Shown here piece after piece: positions 26,152-34,676 of a stretch of 64,000 bases of DNA. Position 1 is the stretch's first letter. Every line of letters starts with the position of its first letter. The notes under the pieces were generated by a model that was not told the origin of the DNA, made no database searches, and saw nothing but the letters and a program-made list of their open reading frames with translations. The position numbers and the translations under genes were made by a program. Location of the stretch: contig NZ_CP107954.1 in the NCBI RefSeq assembly GCF_036067295.1, forward strand, positions 4,092,001-4,156,000, given 5' to 3'. This stretch comes from Kribbella sp. NBC_00382. GTDB lineage: Bacteria; Actinomycetota; Actinomycetes; Propionibacteriales; Kribbellaceae.

Positions 26152-27290
26152 GAGGTCGTCACCACCTTCTGGCCGGCTTGCAATCCAGCGCCGGTGATCT
26201 CGACGTTGCCGTCGGCAAACATTCCGGTCTTCACGCCGACCAGCGCCGTCGTACTACCGCTGACCACCTGTACGGCGTACCCGCCCTCCCGCAAAGCCAG
26301 CAACGCAGCAACCGGTACTACGAGCACGCCCTTCCGCGACGGCCCCGGCACAGTGACGGTCACCGGACCCGAATCGACCCCGACGCTCGCCGCCTGATGG
26401 TCGAGCGTGATGAGCGCCGTCACCTGCGGCTTCTTGCCGCCGTCCGCTGGATTGCCATCGCTGGGTGGCGGCGTCGCATCCGTGCCGACGCTGCGGATCG
26501 TGCCGGTGGTCGCCTTGCCGTTCGGCAATGTGAGCTTGACCTTCGCGCCGACGCTGATCCCTTGCGTGGAGTCGGCGTCGATGGGCAGCGTGACGACCTT
26601 GTCGGTGGCGGTCACGCCCAGGACCTCACCCGCGGCCGGATCGCCGAGCGCGGCCTTGATCGAGTCGACGCGAACGGCGCCGGGCAGGACGACGACGGTC
26701 GCGGGATCGATTACGCCGGTCGGGTCCAGGTCGAGCGACTTCTGCCACTCCTTGATCGCATGAGTGGTTGCCGAGGTCAACTTGTCAGTCGTTGTCTTAG
26801 GCAAGAAACCGAGCGCGGTGAGGTTCTGTTTCACCACTCGTACATCCGGGCCTTCGACTGGCTTTTCCTTTGCAGGCGGTGCGGAGGGTGGAGCGGACGG
26901 CGGCGTCGAAGGCGGGCTGACGGGTGGCGCGGCCTTGCCGAGCGTGCGGAAGAGTGGCGTACCGCCGAAGAACAGCACCACCGGCTTGTCGTCGACGCGG
27001 AACAACACCTCGCCGCGCCCCAGCGACGTCCCGACCTTTGGCCGCCAGGTGATCGTCCCCTCCGCGTGGCTCTTGATCGTCTGGCCGGCGCCGTACCCGA
27101 GTTGCCCACCCAGATCCTTCGCCTGCGACAGATCGGTACGCACGATCTCCACCGTCAGCGCGGGATCAGGCCCGTCCGACGCCAATGCCTTCTCCGGCCT
27201 GTCGAAGATCCGGAACCCCACCACCCCCGCCCCGGCCACCACCACAGCGCCGGTGACCAACGCGACCACCCGGCGAGAACGCTTGCTCAC
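26148..27290 (-). CDS. Membrane-fusion-type adaptor with peptidoglycan-binding domain
   Basis: The 380-residue protein has an N-terminal membrane anchor ([21 protein letters not shown]), a split lipoyl/barrel region, a Pro-rich linker (about 130-150) and a PG_binding_1 domain ([15 protein letters not shown]...[23 protein letters not shown], about 155-200), then HlyD-like C-terminal strands. It should link the permease to the cell wall. The GTG at 27290 was chosen because it overlaps the preceding stop as GTGA; starts farther upstream would overlap the lipoprotein gene deeply. Confidence 0.85.
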   Translation of the reverse strand: MSKRSRRVVALVTGAVVVAGAGVVGFRIFDRPEKALASDGPDPALTVEIVRTDLSQAKDLGGQLGYGAGQTIKSHAEGTITWRPKVGTSLGRGEVLFRVDDKPVVLFFGGTPLFRTLGKAAPPVSPPSTPPSAPPSAPPAKEKPVEGPDVRVVKQNLTALGFLPKTTTDKLTSATTHAIKEWQKSLDLDPTGVIDPATVVVLPGAVRVDSIKAALGDPAAGEVLGVTATDKVVTLPIDADSTQGISVGAKVKLTLPNGKATTGTIRSVGTDATPPPSDGNPADGGKKPQVTALITLDHQAASVGVDSGPVTVTVPGPSRKGVLVVPVAALLALREGGYAVQVVSGSTTALVGVKTGMFADGNVEITGAGLQAGQKVVTTS

Positions 27291-27910
27291 TTGCCGGCCA
27301 CCTCGCGCTGGCATTCCGGCATCAGGTCCATGCCCTTGGTGATCGACTGCATGTCGTTCTGCGGCCCGCCGAGCGAGGGACCGATGATGCCCGACGAGTT
27401 GTCGGTGGACAGTTCGACGTACTTGACGCCCTTGTCCTTGAGGCACTGGACCACCTTGCGGCCGAAGTCGAGCGCGTCCGGGTTGTTGGCGTCGATCTCC
27501 CACGCCGGCAGCGGCAGCTTCGGCTCGCAGACCTTGCCGGCGTTCTTGGCCTTCTTCGGGTCGGTGGTCGGACCGCTGCCGAGTACGCCGGGCTGCTGGC
27601 CGCGCTTGGAGGTGTCGATGCCGTTGTCCTTCAGGCAGGACATGTACGGCGCGTACAAACGTTTGCGGTCGGCATCGGTCATGTCGATCCGCTCGCGCGG
27701 ACGACCGGCGTCCGGGTCCTTCGGCGTCGCCTTGATGGTCGTCTTGCCGGTCGTCTTACCGGGCGGCGGAGTGGTCAGGGTAGCGATCTCCGGGGCCTTG
27801 CCGGCGTCGTGGGTCTGGGCCTGGGTGTCCGCCTTCGAGGACGAGCAGCCCGTCGCCAGGACGGCCAACAGGACCAGCGGGGCCCACTTGTTCAGCTTGC
27901 TGGTGGTCAT
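27287..27910 (-). CDS. Lipoprotein of unknown function, first gene of the export operon
   Basis: The 207-residue protein has a lipoprotein signal peptide with lipobox LATGC at about 18-22. The mature part carries two similar Cys-containing segments: YMSCLKDNGID and VVQCLKDKGVKY, each followed by an acidic/proline stretch, suggesting an internal duplication. I know this arrangement from actinobacterial MacAB-like operons but not a function. Starts at 27919 (GTG) or 27910 (ATG) are both possible; 27910 gives the shorter basic n-region. Confidence 0.75.
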   Translation of the reverse strand: MTTSKLNKWAPLVLLAVLATGCSSSKADTQAQTHDAGKAPEIATLTTPPPGKTTGKTTIKATPKDPDAGRPRERIDMTDADRKRLYAPYMSCLKDNGIDTSKRGQQPGVLGSGPTTDPKKAKNAGKVCEPKLPLPAWEIDANNPDALDFGRKVVQCLKDKGVKYVELSTDNSSGIIGPSLGGPQNDMQSITKGMDLMPECQREVAGK

Positions 27911-28038
27911 AGCGTTCACAGTGCCGACCGAATGTCAGGGAATTGTCGGCTGACGGTGGTGATCCGGTCCGCACGACATACGGTGGTCGGCAGCGCCGTA
28001 CAGGCGCCAGGCAGTCGTCGTACCGGAGGAGCAGCACA

Positions 28039-29175
28039 GTGCCCGTCAGCCGTCTCGGACTCGTCGTCCACCAAGCCCGCCCGCTGGCCGTCCAGGCCGC
28101 CGGGGTGGTTCGTGAGTGGTGCAAGAAGAACGACATCGGCTGTACGGACATCGACGTCTGGAAGGAGCACGAGCACCGCCGGGGCGGGATGGCGGAGATG
28201 CATCACGCCGGCAACCCGGATCTCGTCGTCACCCTGGGCGGCGACGGTACCTTCCTGCGGGGCGCCCGGATCGCCGCCAAGAACGGTGCCGCGGTACTAG
28301 GCGTAGACCTCGGCAAGGTCGGCTTCCTGACCGAGGTGGCCTGCAGTGACGTCGAGGAGGCGCTAGAGGCGGTCCACCACGACCAGGCGACCATCGAGGA
28401 GCGCATGACGCTCACGATGCGCGCCTCCCGGCCGCTGGAGATCCCGAGCGGCATCGAGGCACTACTGCGGTACGGGCACGGTCCGGCGCTACCACCGCCC
28501 GCTGTGCGGCAGGAGAGCCCCGAGGCCGACGGTTGGGGCGTAGCACTCGACGTGACGGCGCTGAACGACGTAGTACTCGAGAAGCTCGCCCGTGACCACC
28601 AGGTGAGCGTCGGCGTCTACCTGTCCGGCCGCCTGCTCGCGTCGTACTCCGCAGACGCACTCATCGTCGCCACACCGACCGGTAGTACGGCGTACAGCTT
28701 CGCGGCCGGCGGCCCGATCCTGTCGCCGAACATGGAAGCAGTCGTCTTCACCCCCGTCGCCCCGCACATGACCTTCAACCGCACGGTCGTAGCGGCCCCC
28801 GACGAGCCAGTGGGCCTCCGGGTCCTCCCACACTCCGGCCAGGCAGCAGTAAGCATCGACGGCCAACTCCGCGGCGTACTGGACCCAGGCGACTGGATAG
28901 GCGTCTACGGCTCCGTCCGCCGCCTCCGCCTGGTCCGCCTCCGCCCCACCGACTTCTACGGTCGCCTCCGCGACCGCTTCCGCCTGACCGACGCCCCCGC
29001 CACCGGCATCGACGGCGACCCAGACCCCTTCTTCCGCCCCATCAGCCCGGTCCCACCGGACCTCGCGCACCTACGTCTCCCACCCCCGCCGGACAACCGT
29101 CCCGAGAACCCGGCCTGCGAGGTAGAGCCCGCCACCGAGTCAGCCACCGAGTCAGCCACCGGGCCGGCGGAGTAG
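28039..29175 (+). CDS. nadK: NAD kinase
   Basis: The 378-residue enzyme phosphorylates NAD to NADP. It has the catalytic GGDGTFLRGAR at about 67, the NAD-binding region ALNDVVLEK, and GSTAYSFAAGGPI at about 215. The GTG at 28039 follows GGAGGA by 8 nt. The C-terminal 60 residues form a Pro-rich tail ending in a short tandem repeat (ESAT twice) beyond the usual end of the fold. The following manC gene has its own promoter. Confidence 0.9.
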   Translation: MPVSRLGLVVHQARPLAVQAAGVVREWCKKNDIGCTDIDVWKEHEHRRGGMAEMHHAGNPDLVVTLGGDGTFLRGARIAAKNGAAVLGVDLGKVGFLTEVACSDVEEALEAVHHDQATIEERMTLTMRASRPLEIPSGIEALLRYGHGPALPPPAVRQESPEADGWGVALDVTALNDVVLEKLARDHQVSVGVYLSGRLLASYSADALIVATPTGSTAYSFAAGGPILSPNMEAVVFTPVAPHMTFNRTVVAAPDEPVGLRVLPHSGQAAVSIDGQLRGVLDPGDWIGVYGSVRRLRLVRLRPTDFYGRLRDRFRLTDAPATGIDGDPDPFFRPISPVPPDLAHLRLPPPPDNRPENPACEVEPATESATESATGPAE

Positions 29176-29186
29176 TCCCAGCCCGG

Positions 29187-29192
29187 TAGGCT
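29187..29192 (+). promoter_or_regulatory. -10 box TAGGCT before manC
   Basis: TAGGCT is followed by 8 nt, mostly C, and the ATG at 29201. No purine-rich ribosome-binding site is present, so transcription probably starts at or near the start codon. Confidence 0.5.
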
Positions 29193-29200
29193 CCCTCCCC

Positions 29201-30298
29201 ATGCGAAACGTGGTGATCCTGGCCGGCGGCTCGGGGACGAGGCTGTGGCCGCTGTCCCGGGCCGACAAACCCAAGCAGGTACTGCCCCTGGCGGCAGGCA
29301 ACTCCCTGCTGCGAGTGGCCTACAACCGGCTGAAGGGTCTGGTTGACCCGGCCAACATCTATGTCTGCACGGTGGCGGCGCACACCGACCTGGTCCGCGA
29401 AGAGCTGCCGGAGCTCGGTGAGCACAACATCATCGGTGAGCCGGTCGGCCGCGACACGGCCAACGCGGTCGGCCTGGCCTCGGCCGTGGTCGCCCGCAAC
29501 GACCCGGACGCGGTCCTGGCGATCGTCGGATCGGACCACCTGATCACGCCCGAGGACGAGTTCCGCGCGGCCATCGAGGCCGGGTTCGAGGTGGTCGAGC
29601 AGCGGCCCCGATCCCTGGTGACGTTCGGGATCGAGCCGACCCATCCGCACACCGGGCTCGGGTACGTCGAACGCGGTGACGCCATCGAGGGCACACCGGC
29701 GTACGCGGTGGACCGGTTCCGGGAGAAGCCGGATCGCGAGACGGCCGAGGAGTACCTCGCCACCGGCCGGTTCTGGTGGAACTCCGGCATGTTCGTCTGG
29801 CGCGCCGAGACCGTGCTGGACCTGCTCGACAAGCTGCTGCCGGAGTCGGCCGCGCAGCTCCGTCAGGTCGCCTCGGTCTGGGACACCCCGGAGCGCGAAG
29901 CGACGCTGGCCGGGATCTACCCGACGCTGCAGAAGATCAGCATCGACTACGCCATGCTGGAGCCGGCCTCGCAGGGCAAGGTCGACGCGGACGTCGTCGT
30001 CCTGCCGATGCAGGTGCACTGGCTCGATGTCGGCTCCTGGGCCGCGCTGGCCGGTACCTACGAGGTCGATGCCGATGGCAACCGGCATGAGCCGTCCGCG
30101 CTCAGCTGCCTGCTCGACTCGCACGACAACGTGATCGTCACCGACGACCCGGACCACCTGATCGCCGCGGTCGGGCTGACCGGGCACATCATCGTGCACA
30201 CCAAGGACGTCACCCTGGTCTGCCCGCTGGCCGACGGCGAGCGGATCAAGGACCTGGTCGCGATCGTCCAGTCCGACCACGCCGACCGATACGTCTGA
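29201..30298 (+). CDS. manC: Mannose-1-phosphate guanylyltransferase
   Basis: The 365-residue enzyme makes GDP-mannose from mannose 1-phosphate and GTP. It has the signature ILAGGSGTRLWPLSR, the Lys in ADKPKQVLPL, metal Asp in IVGSDHLI, GRFWWNSGMFVWRA and the substrate-binding DVGSWAAL. It has no fused isomerase domain, and the isomerase is encoded separately at 46.5 kb. The phosphomannomutase gene at 43.8 kb completes the pathway. Confidence 0.92.
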   Translation: MRNVVILAGGSGTRLWPLSRADKPKQVLPLAAGNSLLRVAYNRLKGLVDPANIYVCTVAAHTDLVREELPELGEHNIIGEPVGRDTANAVGLASAVVARNDPDAVLAIVGSDHLITPEDEFRAAIEAGFEVVEQRPRSLVTFGIEPTHPHTGLGYVERGDAIEGTPAYAVDRFREKPDRETAEEYLATGRFWWNSGMFVWRAETVLDLLDKLLPESAAQLRQVASVWDTPEREATLAGIYPTLQKISIDYAMLEPASQGKVDADVVVLPMQVHWLDVGSWAALAGTYEVDADGNRHEPSALSCLLDSHDNVIVTDDPDHLIAAVGLTGHIIVHTKDVTLVCPLADGERIKDLVAIVQSDHADRYV

Positions 30299-30304
30299 CC
30301 CGCG

Positions 30305-30326
30305 GCACAACAAAAGCCCCGGACCG
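30305..30326. terminator. Left arm of a terminator hairpin split by the IS element
   Basis: This arm pairs with 31783-31805 on the other side of the insertion: 13 bp (AAGCCCCGGACCG and complement), a one-base bulge, then 9 bp (GCACAACAA and complement). The CGA that forms the loop is duplicated on both sides of the IS. Before insertion this was a strong hairpin between the convergent manC and DUF3105 genes. Confidence 0.85.
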
Positions 30327-30329
30327 CGA

Positions 30330-30354
30330 TGAACTGCTCCCCGGAAGTTGGACT
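30330..30354 (+). repeat. Left terminal inverted repeat of the IS
   Basis: The 25 bp begin TGAACTGCTCCCCGGAAG and match the complement of 31755-31779 at 24 of 25 positions. Confidence 0.93.
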
Positions 30355-30389
30355 GAGAAATTCAGTTCCGGCTTCTGGGGAGTGTTCGT

Positions 30390-30878
30390 ATGGATCGGCG
30401 TAGCTCTTTGTCCGTGGGGCAGCGTGAGCAGGCGGTAGCGTGGTTCGAGGAGGATTTGGGGTATAGCTCGGTGGCGAGGCTGCTGGGTGTGGCGCTCTGG
30501 CCGGTCAAGCAGCTGTATGAGCGCTGGCGGATCTGGGGCAGAGGAGCGCTGGTGAGCAGGCCGACGAAGCGGTCGTACTCGTTCGAGTTCAAGCTGGCTG
30601 TGGTGGAGCGGTTCCTGGCTGGTGAGCCGGTGACCGTGCTGGCGGCCGAACACGAGTTGTCCTCGCCGGAGTTGGTGAGGGCGTGGGTGCGGACGTATCG
30701 GCGCGAGGGTGCTGAGGGGTTGCGGCCGAAGCCGAAGGGCCGGCCGCGCAAGGACCCGGACGCGCCGGTGCGGCCGACCTCGGAGTTGGAGCAGCTTCGC
30801 CGCGAGAACGAACGGTTGCGGGCAGAGAACGCCTACCTGGGAAAAGTACGGGCCTTGAGGGATCAGCAACGGCCGTGA
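30390..30878 (+). CDS. IS3-family transposase OrfA
   Basis: The 162-residue protein has two helix-turn-helix segments (AVAWFEEDLGYSSVARLLGV at about 16-35 and AVVERFLAGEPVTVLAAEHELS at about 70-91) and a C-terminal leucine zipper-like stretch (LEQLRRENERLRAENAYL). It binds the IS ends. It overlaps orfB by 4 nt, and a slippery site near its end would fuse both frames. Confidence 0.92.
   Translation: MDRRSSLSVGQREQAVAWFEEDLGYSSVARLLGVALWPVKQLYERWRIWGRGALVSRPTKRSYSFEFKLAVVERFLAGEPVTVLAAEHELSSPELVRAWVRTYRREGAEGLRPKPKGRPRKDPDAPVRPTSELEQLRRENERLRAENAYLGKVRALRDQQRP
30839..30845 (+). promoter_or_regulatory. Slippery heptamer G GGA AAA for -1 frameshifting
   Basis: In the orfA frame the bases read as a canonical X XXY YYZ site. 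A -1 shift leads through an open frame (STGLEGSATAV) directly into orfB, producing the OrfAB transposase typical of IS3 elements. Confidence 0.7.
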
Positions 30879-31729
30879 AGGTGGCCGCTGTGATCGCCCT
30901 CAAGGCTGACTACCGTCTGGACTTGCTGTTGCAGATCGCGGGGCTGGCCCGGTCCACGTTCTTCTACCACCAGGCCCGCCTGGCCCGGCCTGACCCGATG
31001 GCTGAGTTGAAGACCGCGATCACGACCGTGTTCGAGGCCGCCGAGCGACGCTACGGGCATCGGCGTGTCCACGCTGTACTGGCAGGGCAGGGCTGGCAGG
31101 TGGCGAAGAAGACCGTTCTGAAACTGATGCGCCGCCTCGGCCTCGTATGCCTGGTACGGCGCAAGAAGCGTTACAACTCCTACCAGGGCGAGGCCGGCAG
31201 GACCGCTCCGAACCTGCTGGCCCGTGACTTCACCGCGACCACCCCGGCCCAGAAATGGGTCACCGACGTCACCGAGTTCAGGATCGGAGACCGCAAGGTC
31301 TACCTGTCGCCGGTGATGGACCTGTTCGACCGCCAAATCATCGCCTACACGATCGCCGACTCACCGAACCTGGACCTGACCAACCAGTCACTGCGAGACG
31401 CTCTGGCCACCCTCGAGCCCGGCCAGGCACCGCTGGTTCATTCCGACCAAGGGTTCCAGTACCAGCACCCTTCCTGGCAGCGCCTGCTCGCCGCGGCCGG
31501 CGCAACCCAGTCGATGTCTCGCAAAGCCAACTGCTACGACAACGCCGTCATCGAGAACTGGTTCGGACACCTCAAAGAAGAAACCTTCAACCACACCCGA
31601 TACCTCACCACCGACGCCCTCACCCAAGCACTCCACAACTACATCCACTGGTACAACAACCACCGCATCTCAACACGACTCGAGGGCCTGAGCCCGGTGC
31701 AATACCGGACCCAGACCCTCGCGGCCTAG
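30875..31729 (+). CDS. IS3-family transposase OrfB (DDE integrase core)
   Basis: The 284-residue protein has the HTH_21 region (YGHRRVHAVLAGQGW) and an rve integrase core. The catalytic triad is complete: Asp in WVTDVTEF, Asp in HSDQGFQY and Glu in NAVIENWF, with 35 residues between the last two (DD35E). The GTG start overlaps the orfA stop, but the protein is more likely made as the OrfAB fusion. Confidence 0.93.
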   Translation: MKVAAVIALKADYRLDLLLQIAGLARSTFFYHQARLARPDPMAELKTAITTVFEAAERRYGHRRVHAVLAGQGWQVAKKTVLKLMRRLGLVCLVRRKKRYNSYQGEAGRTAPNLLARDFTATTPAQKWVTDVTEFRIGDRKVYLSPVMDLFDRQIIAYTIADSPNLDLTNQSLRDALATLEPGQAPLVHSDQGFQYQHPSWQRLLAAAGATQSMSRKANCYDNAVIENWFGHLKEETFNHTRYLTTDALTQALHNYIHWYNNHRISTRLEGLSPVQYRTQTLAA

Positions 31730-31754
31730 ACACCCCATAACCTCTTACTTAACC

Positions 31755-31779
31755 AGTCCAACTTTCGGGGAGCAGTTCA
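31755..31779 (-). repeat. Right terminal inverted repeat of the IS
   Basis: Read on the minus strand it begins TGAACTGCTCCCCGAAAG, differing from the left repeat only at position 15. Confidence 0.93.
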
Positions 31780-31782
31780 CGA

Positions 31783-31805
31783 CGGTCCGGGGCTTCTTGT
31801 TGTGC
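31783..31805. terminator. Right arm of the split terminator hairpin
   Basis: It pairs with 30305-30326. Since the insertion, manC reads into the IS, and the DUF3105 gene ends 8 bp before this arm without its partner close by. Confidence 0.85.
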
Positions 31806-31812
31806 TGAGTGA

Positions 31813-32532
31813 TCAGCCGCCGTTCGGCTCCTGGGCGTCCAGGGACGGGTACTTGTCCATGAAGTTCTTCAGGGCCTCGCCGGAGACCGAGCCGCAGAAC
31901 TGGCGGTGGCCGAAGGCGGTCTTGCCGTCCTGGCCCATGCCGGACCAGTGCGAGAAGGCGATGTTCTTGCCGGCCGGCCAGGCGGCGCCGTCGCTGGACT
32001 TGAACGGGGCGGCGATGAACTTGCCGTTCGAGCTGTCCGGCAGCTTGGCCTTCGAGATCTTCTCGATCAGGGCGACCTGATCCTTGTCGTTCATCGTCTT
32101 CTCGTTGTACCAGAGGATCGTGTAGCCGTGCTCCAGGTTGTGCACCAGGTTCGGCACCGGCGGGCGGTCGCTGTCGGCGTAGAACTTCTTCGACAGCGGG
32201 GCCCAGACGGCGTAGTGCGGGCCGGACGAGGGCGGCGAGACCGGGTAGGGGATCACCGTGCCGTCGGGCTGGTGGTCCTGGGTGCCGGAGGCCTTGTCGT
32301 CGGTCGGCGCGTCACAGGACGCGGCCGAGGCGGCGACGCCGAGCTCGGTGATGGCCTGGTTCTTGGTCTTCGAGTCCTGGATCAGCTTGACCGCCGGGTA
32401 GGCGATGATCGCGAGACCGACCACGATGCAGGCGGCGATGATGATGCGCGTGCGGTTCCTGTCACCGCGGGCCTGATCGCGCTGCATCTTTTCGACGAGC
32501 TCGCGGCGTGACTGCTTCTGAGACTTACCCAC
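31813..32532 (-). CDS. DUF3105 membrane-anchored protein
   Basis: The 239-residue protein has a basic N-terminus, one membrane helix (RIIIAACIVVGLAIIAYPAV, about 29-48) and an external domain with the DUF3105 motifs SGPHYAVWAP, VHNLEHGYTILWYN and AFSHWSGM. The His residues of these motifs (H in GPHY, two in VHNLEHG, one in SHW) are conserved and could bind a metal; this is inference. Its function is unknown. It starts with GTG. Confidence 0.85.
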   Translation of the reverse strand: MGKSQKQSRRELVEKMQRDQARGDRNRTRIIIAACIVVGLAIIAYPAVKLIQDSKTKNQAITELGVAASAASCDAPTDDKASGTQDHQPDGTVIPYPVSPPSSGPHYAVWAPLSKKFYADSDRPPVPNLVHNLEHGYTILWYNEKTMNDKDQVALIEKISKAKLPDSSNGKFIAAPFKSSDGAAWPAGKNIAFSHWSGMGQDGKTAFGHRQFCGSVSGEALKNFMDKYPSLDAQEPNGG

Positions 32533-32619
32533 AGTGATGGTCTTCCCGGATCAGGGGCGGTCTCGGAGCCGCCGTGCGGATGCAGTGTACGCAAGCTGCC
32601 TGAGAAGTTGCCTAGAAAA

Positions 32620-33588
32620 CTATCGAGACCGTGAGCCGAACGTGACCGTCGCCTCACTCCCGGGTCCGGTCCGCACCTCGACCCCGTAACCCTCCGCGTG
32701 CAGCACCACGGCCAGCCGCTCAGCCGCCATCCCGACAGCAACCCCGTCAGCCCCGGTGACCTTCACAGAGCCGTCTCCAAGCTCCACCTGTACGCCGTCC
32801 AGCGGCACGGCAGCCCAGAGCTCGGCCGATGCAGCCCGCGGCCCGGCAGGAGCTCGACGATCCAGTACTGCGGCCAGCGCCGCCTCCCGTGTCCCCAAGC
32901 TGAACAGGTCCATCTCCGCATCCCGCACCAACGCACGAGCCCCACTGCCGTGCTCACCAGCCAGCAGCACCACATCGGCCAGCCCACGCAGCACTGCGAC
33001 CGGTACGCCGTCCGCCTTGCCCTTCACCAATTCGCTGGCAGCCGCGATCTCGTCCGCCAGCGCCGGCTCCGTGACAGCGAGCACGTTGCCGTGGCTGTCC
33101 GTAGTACCGCGCAGATCCTCGATCACCTGTACTCCGGCCGCGCCGATCGCTAGGTCGACCTGGCCGTTGCGCCATGGGCGCCCGAGAGTGTCCGTGACGA
33201 TCACACCCACGTTCACGTCGTACCGCTCCTTCAGCGCCTCCCGCAGCAACCGGGCGGACAGGTCCGGGTCGACAGGGAGCAGCAGCACCGTGCCGGGGGC
33301 AGTGTTCGAGGTATCGGTCCCAGCAGCCGCCATCACCAGCCCATGCCGCGTCTGGACGATCCGGGTGTCACCACGCGACGCCACCACCCGCACGAGCTCG
33401 GCATCGATCGCCTCATCCCGCGTACCGGTGGTCAGCCGTCCCTCCGCCTTGCTGACGATCTTGGAGGTGACCGAGACCACGTCACTGTCATGCAGGTCCA
33501 CAGCGGAGCCGATCAACCCGGCCAGGTCGTCCCCGGCCAAGACCTCGGGCAGACCGGTGACCGGGAAGACCTCGAGGTGCTTCCTCAC
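32620..33588 (-). CDS. cofE: Coenzyme F420-0:L-glutamate ligase
   Basis: The 322-residue enzyme adds glutamate to F420-0 using GTP. Recognisable CofE segments are [19 protein letters not shown] at the start, [14 protein letters not shown], and [21 protein letters not shown]. The mycobacterial FbiB carries a nitroreductase domain after this part. Here only about 80 residues follow (from about 245), too few for that domain. The GTG at 33588 overlaps the cofD stop as GTGA. Confidence 0.88.
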   Translation of the reverse strand: MRKHLEVFPVTGLPEVLAGDDLAGLIGSAVDLHDSDVVSVTSKIVSKAEGRLTTGTRDEAIDAELVRVVASRGDTRIVQTRHGLVMAAAGTDTSNTAPGTVLLLPVDPDLSARLLREALKERYDVNVGVIVTDTLGRPWRNGQVDLAIGAAGVQVIEDLRGTTDSHGNVLAVTEPALADEIAAASELVKGKADGVPVAVLRGLADVVLLAGEHGSGARALVRDAEMDLFSLGTREAALAAVLDRRAPAGPRAASAELWAAVPLDGVQVELGDGSVKVTGADGVAVGMAAERLAVVLHAEGYGVEVRTGPGSEATVTFGSRSR

Positions 33589-34562
33589 CGGCGGACCGCC
33601 TCGGCCAGTGTCAGCGCCGCGTTCGCCATCGCCGCGGTGGTGTCCTCGTCGGTCATCCACAGCGGCACGGCCTGGGCGTGGATGCCGGCCGTCGCGATCG
33701 ACTCCAGCTGCGCCGCGTCGGAGGTGTCGATCAGCCAGCCGTCCAGTACGCCGTCCGCCGCGCGGGACCCGTAGTACCGGGCGACCGCGCCGGCGCTCGA
33801 CTCGACGCCGACCGCTGCCAGCACCTTGTCGGCCATCCCGCGGACCGGGCTGGTGCCGATGATGGGGGAGATCCCGATCACCGGCGCGGACGTCTCGCGG
33901 ACCGCGTCACGAATGCCGGGGACGCCCAGGATGGTCCCGATCGAGACCACCGGATTCGACGGCGGCAGCAGCAGCGCGTCGCACTCGGCGATCGCGTCGA
34001 GCACACCCGGCGCAGGCTTGGCCTTCTCCGAACCGACCGCGACGATCTGGTGCGCGGTCACCTCGGCGTGCAGCCGGACCCAGTACTCCTGGAAGTGGAT
34101 CGCCTTCTTGGTGCCCGGGTTGTCCGGGTCGTCGACCACCACATGCGTCTCGACCCGGTCGTCGCTCATCGGCAGCAACCGGACCGGCAGCTTCCACCGG
34201 CTGCAGAGCGCCTCGGTCACCGCGGCCAGCCCGTAGCCGGCGTCGAGCATCTGGGTCCGGACCAGATGGGTGGCCACGTCGCGGTCGCCCAGACCGAACC
34301 AGGTGGGCTCCACGCCGTACGCCGCGAGCTCCTCCTTGATCACCCAGGTCTCGTCCTCCCGGCCCCAGCCACGCTCCTTGGAGATGCCGTCGCCAAGGGT
34401 GTACATCACCGTGTCGAGGTCGGGGCAGACCCGCAGCCCGAACAGGGTGATGTCGTCCGCGGTGTTCCCCACCACGGTGATCTCGGCGTCCGGACGGGCC
34501 TTCAGCAGGCCGCGCAGGAAGGTGGAACCGCCGATGCCACCAGCAAGCACTGTCAATCGCAT
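33585..34562 (-). CDS. cofD: 2-phospho-L-lactate transferase (F420-0 synthesis)
   Basis: The 325-residue protein transfers the phospholactate/phosphoenolpyruvate moiety to the deazaflavin Fo. It has the N-terminal [46 protein letters not shown] and [17 protein letters not shown], all typical of CofD/FbiA. The ATG at 34562 aligns with the family start; a GTG five codons upstream is also possible. It is followed by cofE with a 4-nt overlap. Confidence 0.92.
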   Translation of the reverse strand: MRLTVLAGGIGGSTFLRGLLKARPDAEITVVGNTADDITLFGLRVCPDLDTVMYTLGDGISKERGWGREDETWVIKEELAAYGVEPTWFGLGDRDVATHLVRTQMLDAGYGLAAVTEALCSRWKLPVRLLPMSDDRVETHVVVDDPDNPGTKKAIHFQEYWVRLHAEVTAHQIVAVGSEKAKPAPGVLDAIAECDALLLPPSNPVVSIGTILGVPGIRDAVRETSAPVIGISPIIGTSPVRGMADKVLAAVGVESSAGAVARYYGSRAADGVLDGWLIDTSDAAQLESIATAGIHAQAVPLWMTDEDTTAAMANAALTLAEAVRR

Positions 34563-34676
34563 GGGAACAGTTTCCACGAGTCGTCAAAGCAGTCGACCAC
34601 CGCACGACTATGCTGCCCAGGGTCCGATGTGTGTCAACTGTCAGTTGAACGGCCCCCAACATCCCGAGGAGCCCTC

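Larger units (their letters stand above)
30330..31779 (+). mobile_element. Complete IS3-family insertion sequence, 1450 bp
   Basis: The element is bounded by 25-bp inverted repeats that start TGAACTGCTCCCCG and differ at one position. A 3-bp target duplication, CGA, flanks it (30327-30329 and 31780-31782). It contains overlapping orfA and orfB with an intact DDE transposase, so it may be active. The ends TG...CA and the 3-bp duplication fit the IS3 family, and the orfA/orfB type fits the IS150 group. Confidence 0.95.

Noticed and set aside
33678..34676. Long upstream extension of the Gln-rich membrane protein
   Set aside because: It would run antisense through cofD. A GTG with a good ribosome-binding site at 34677 explains the gene.
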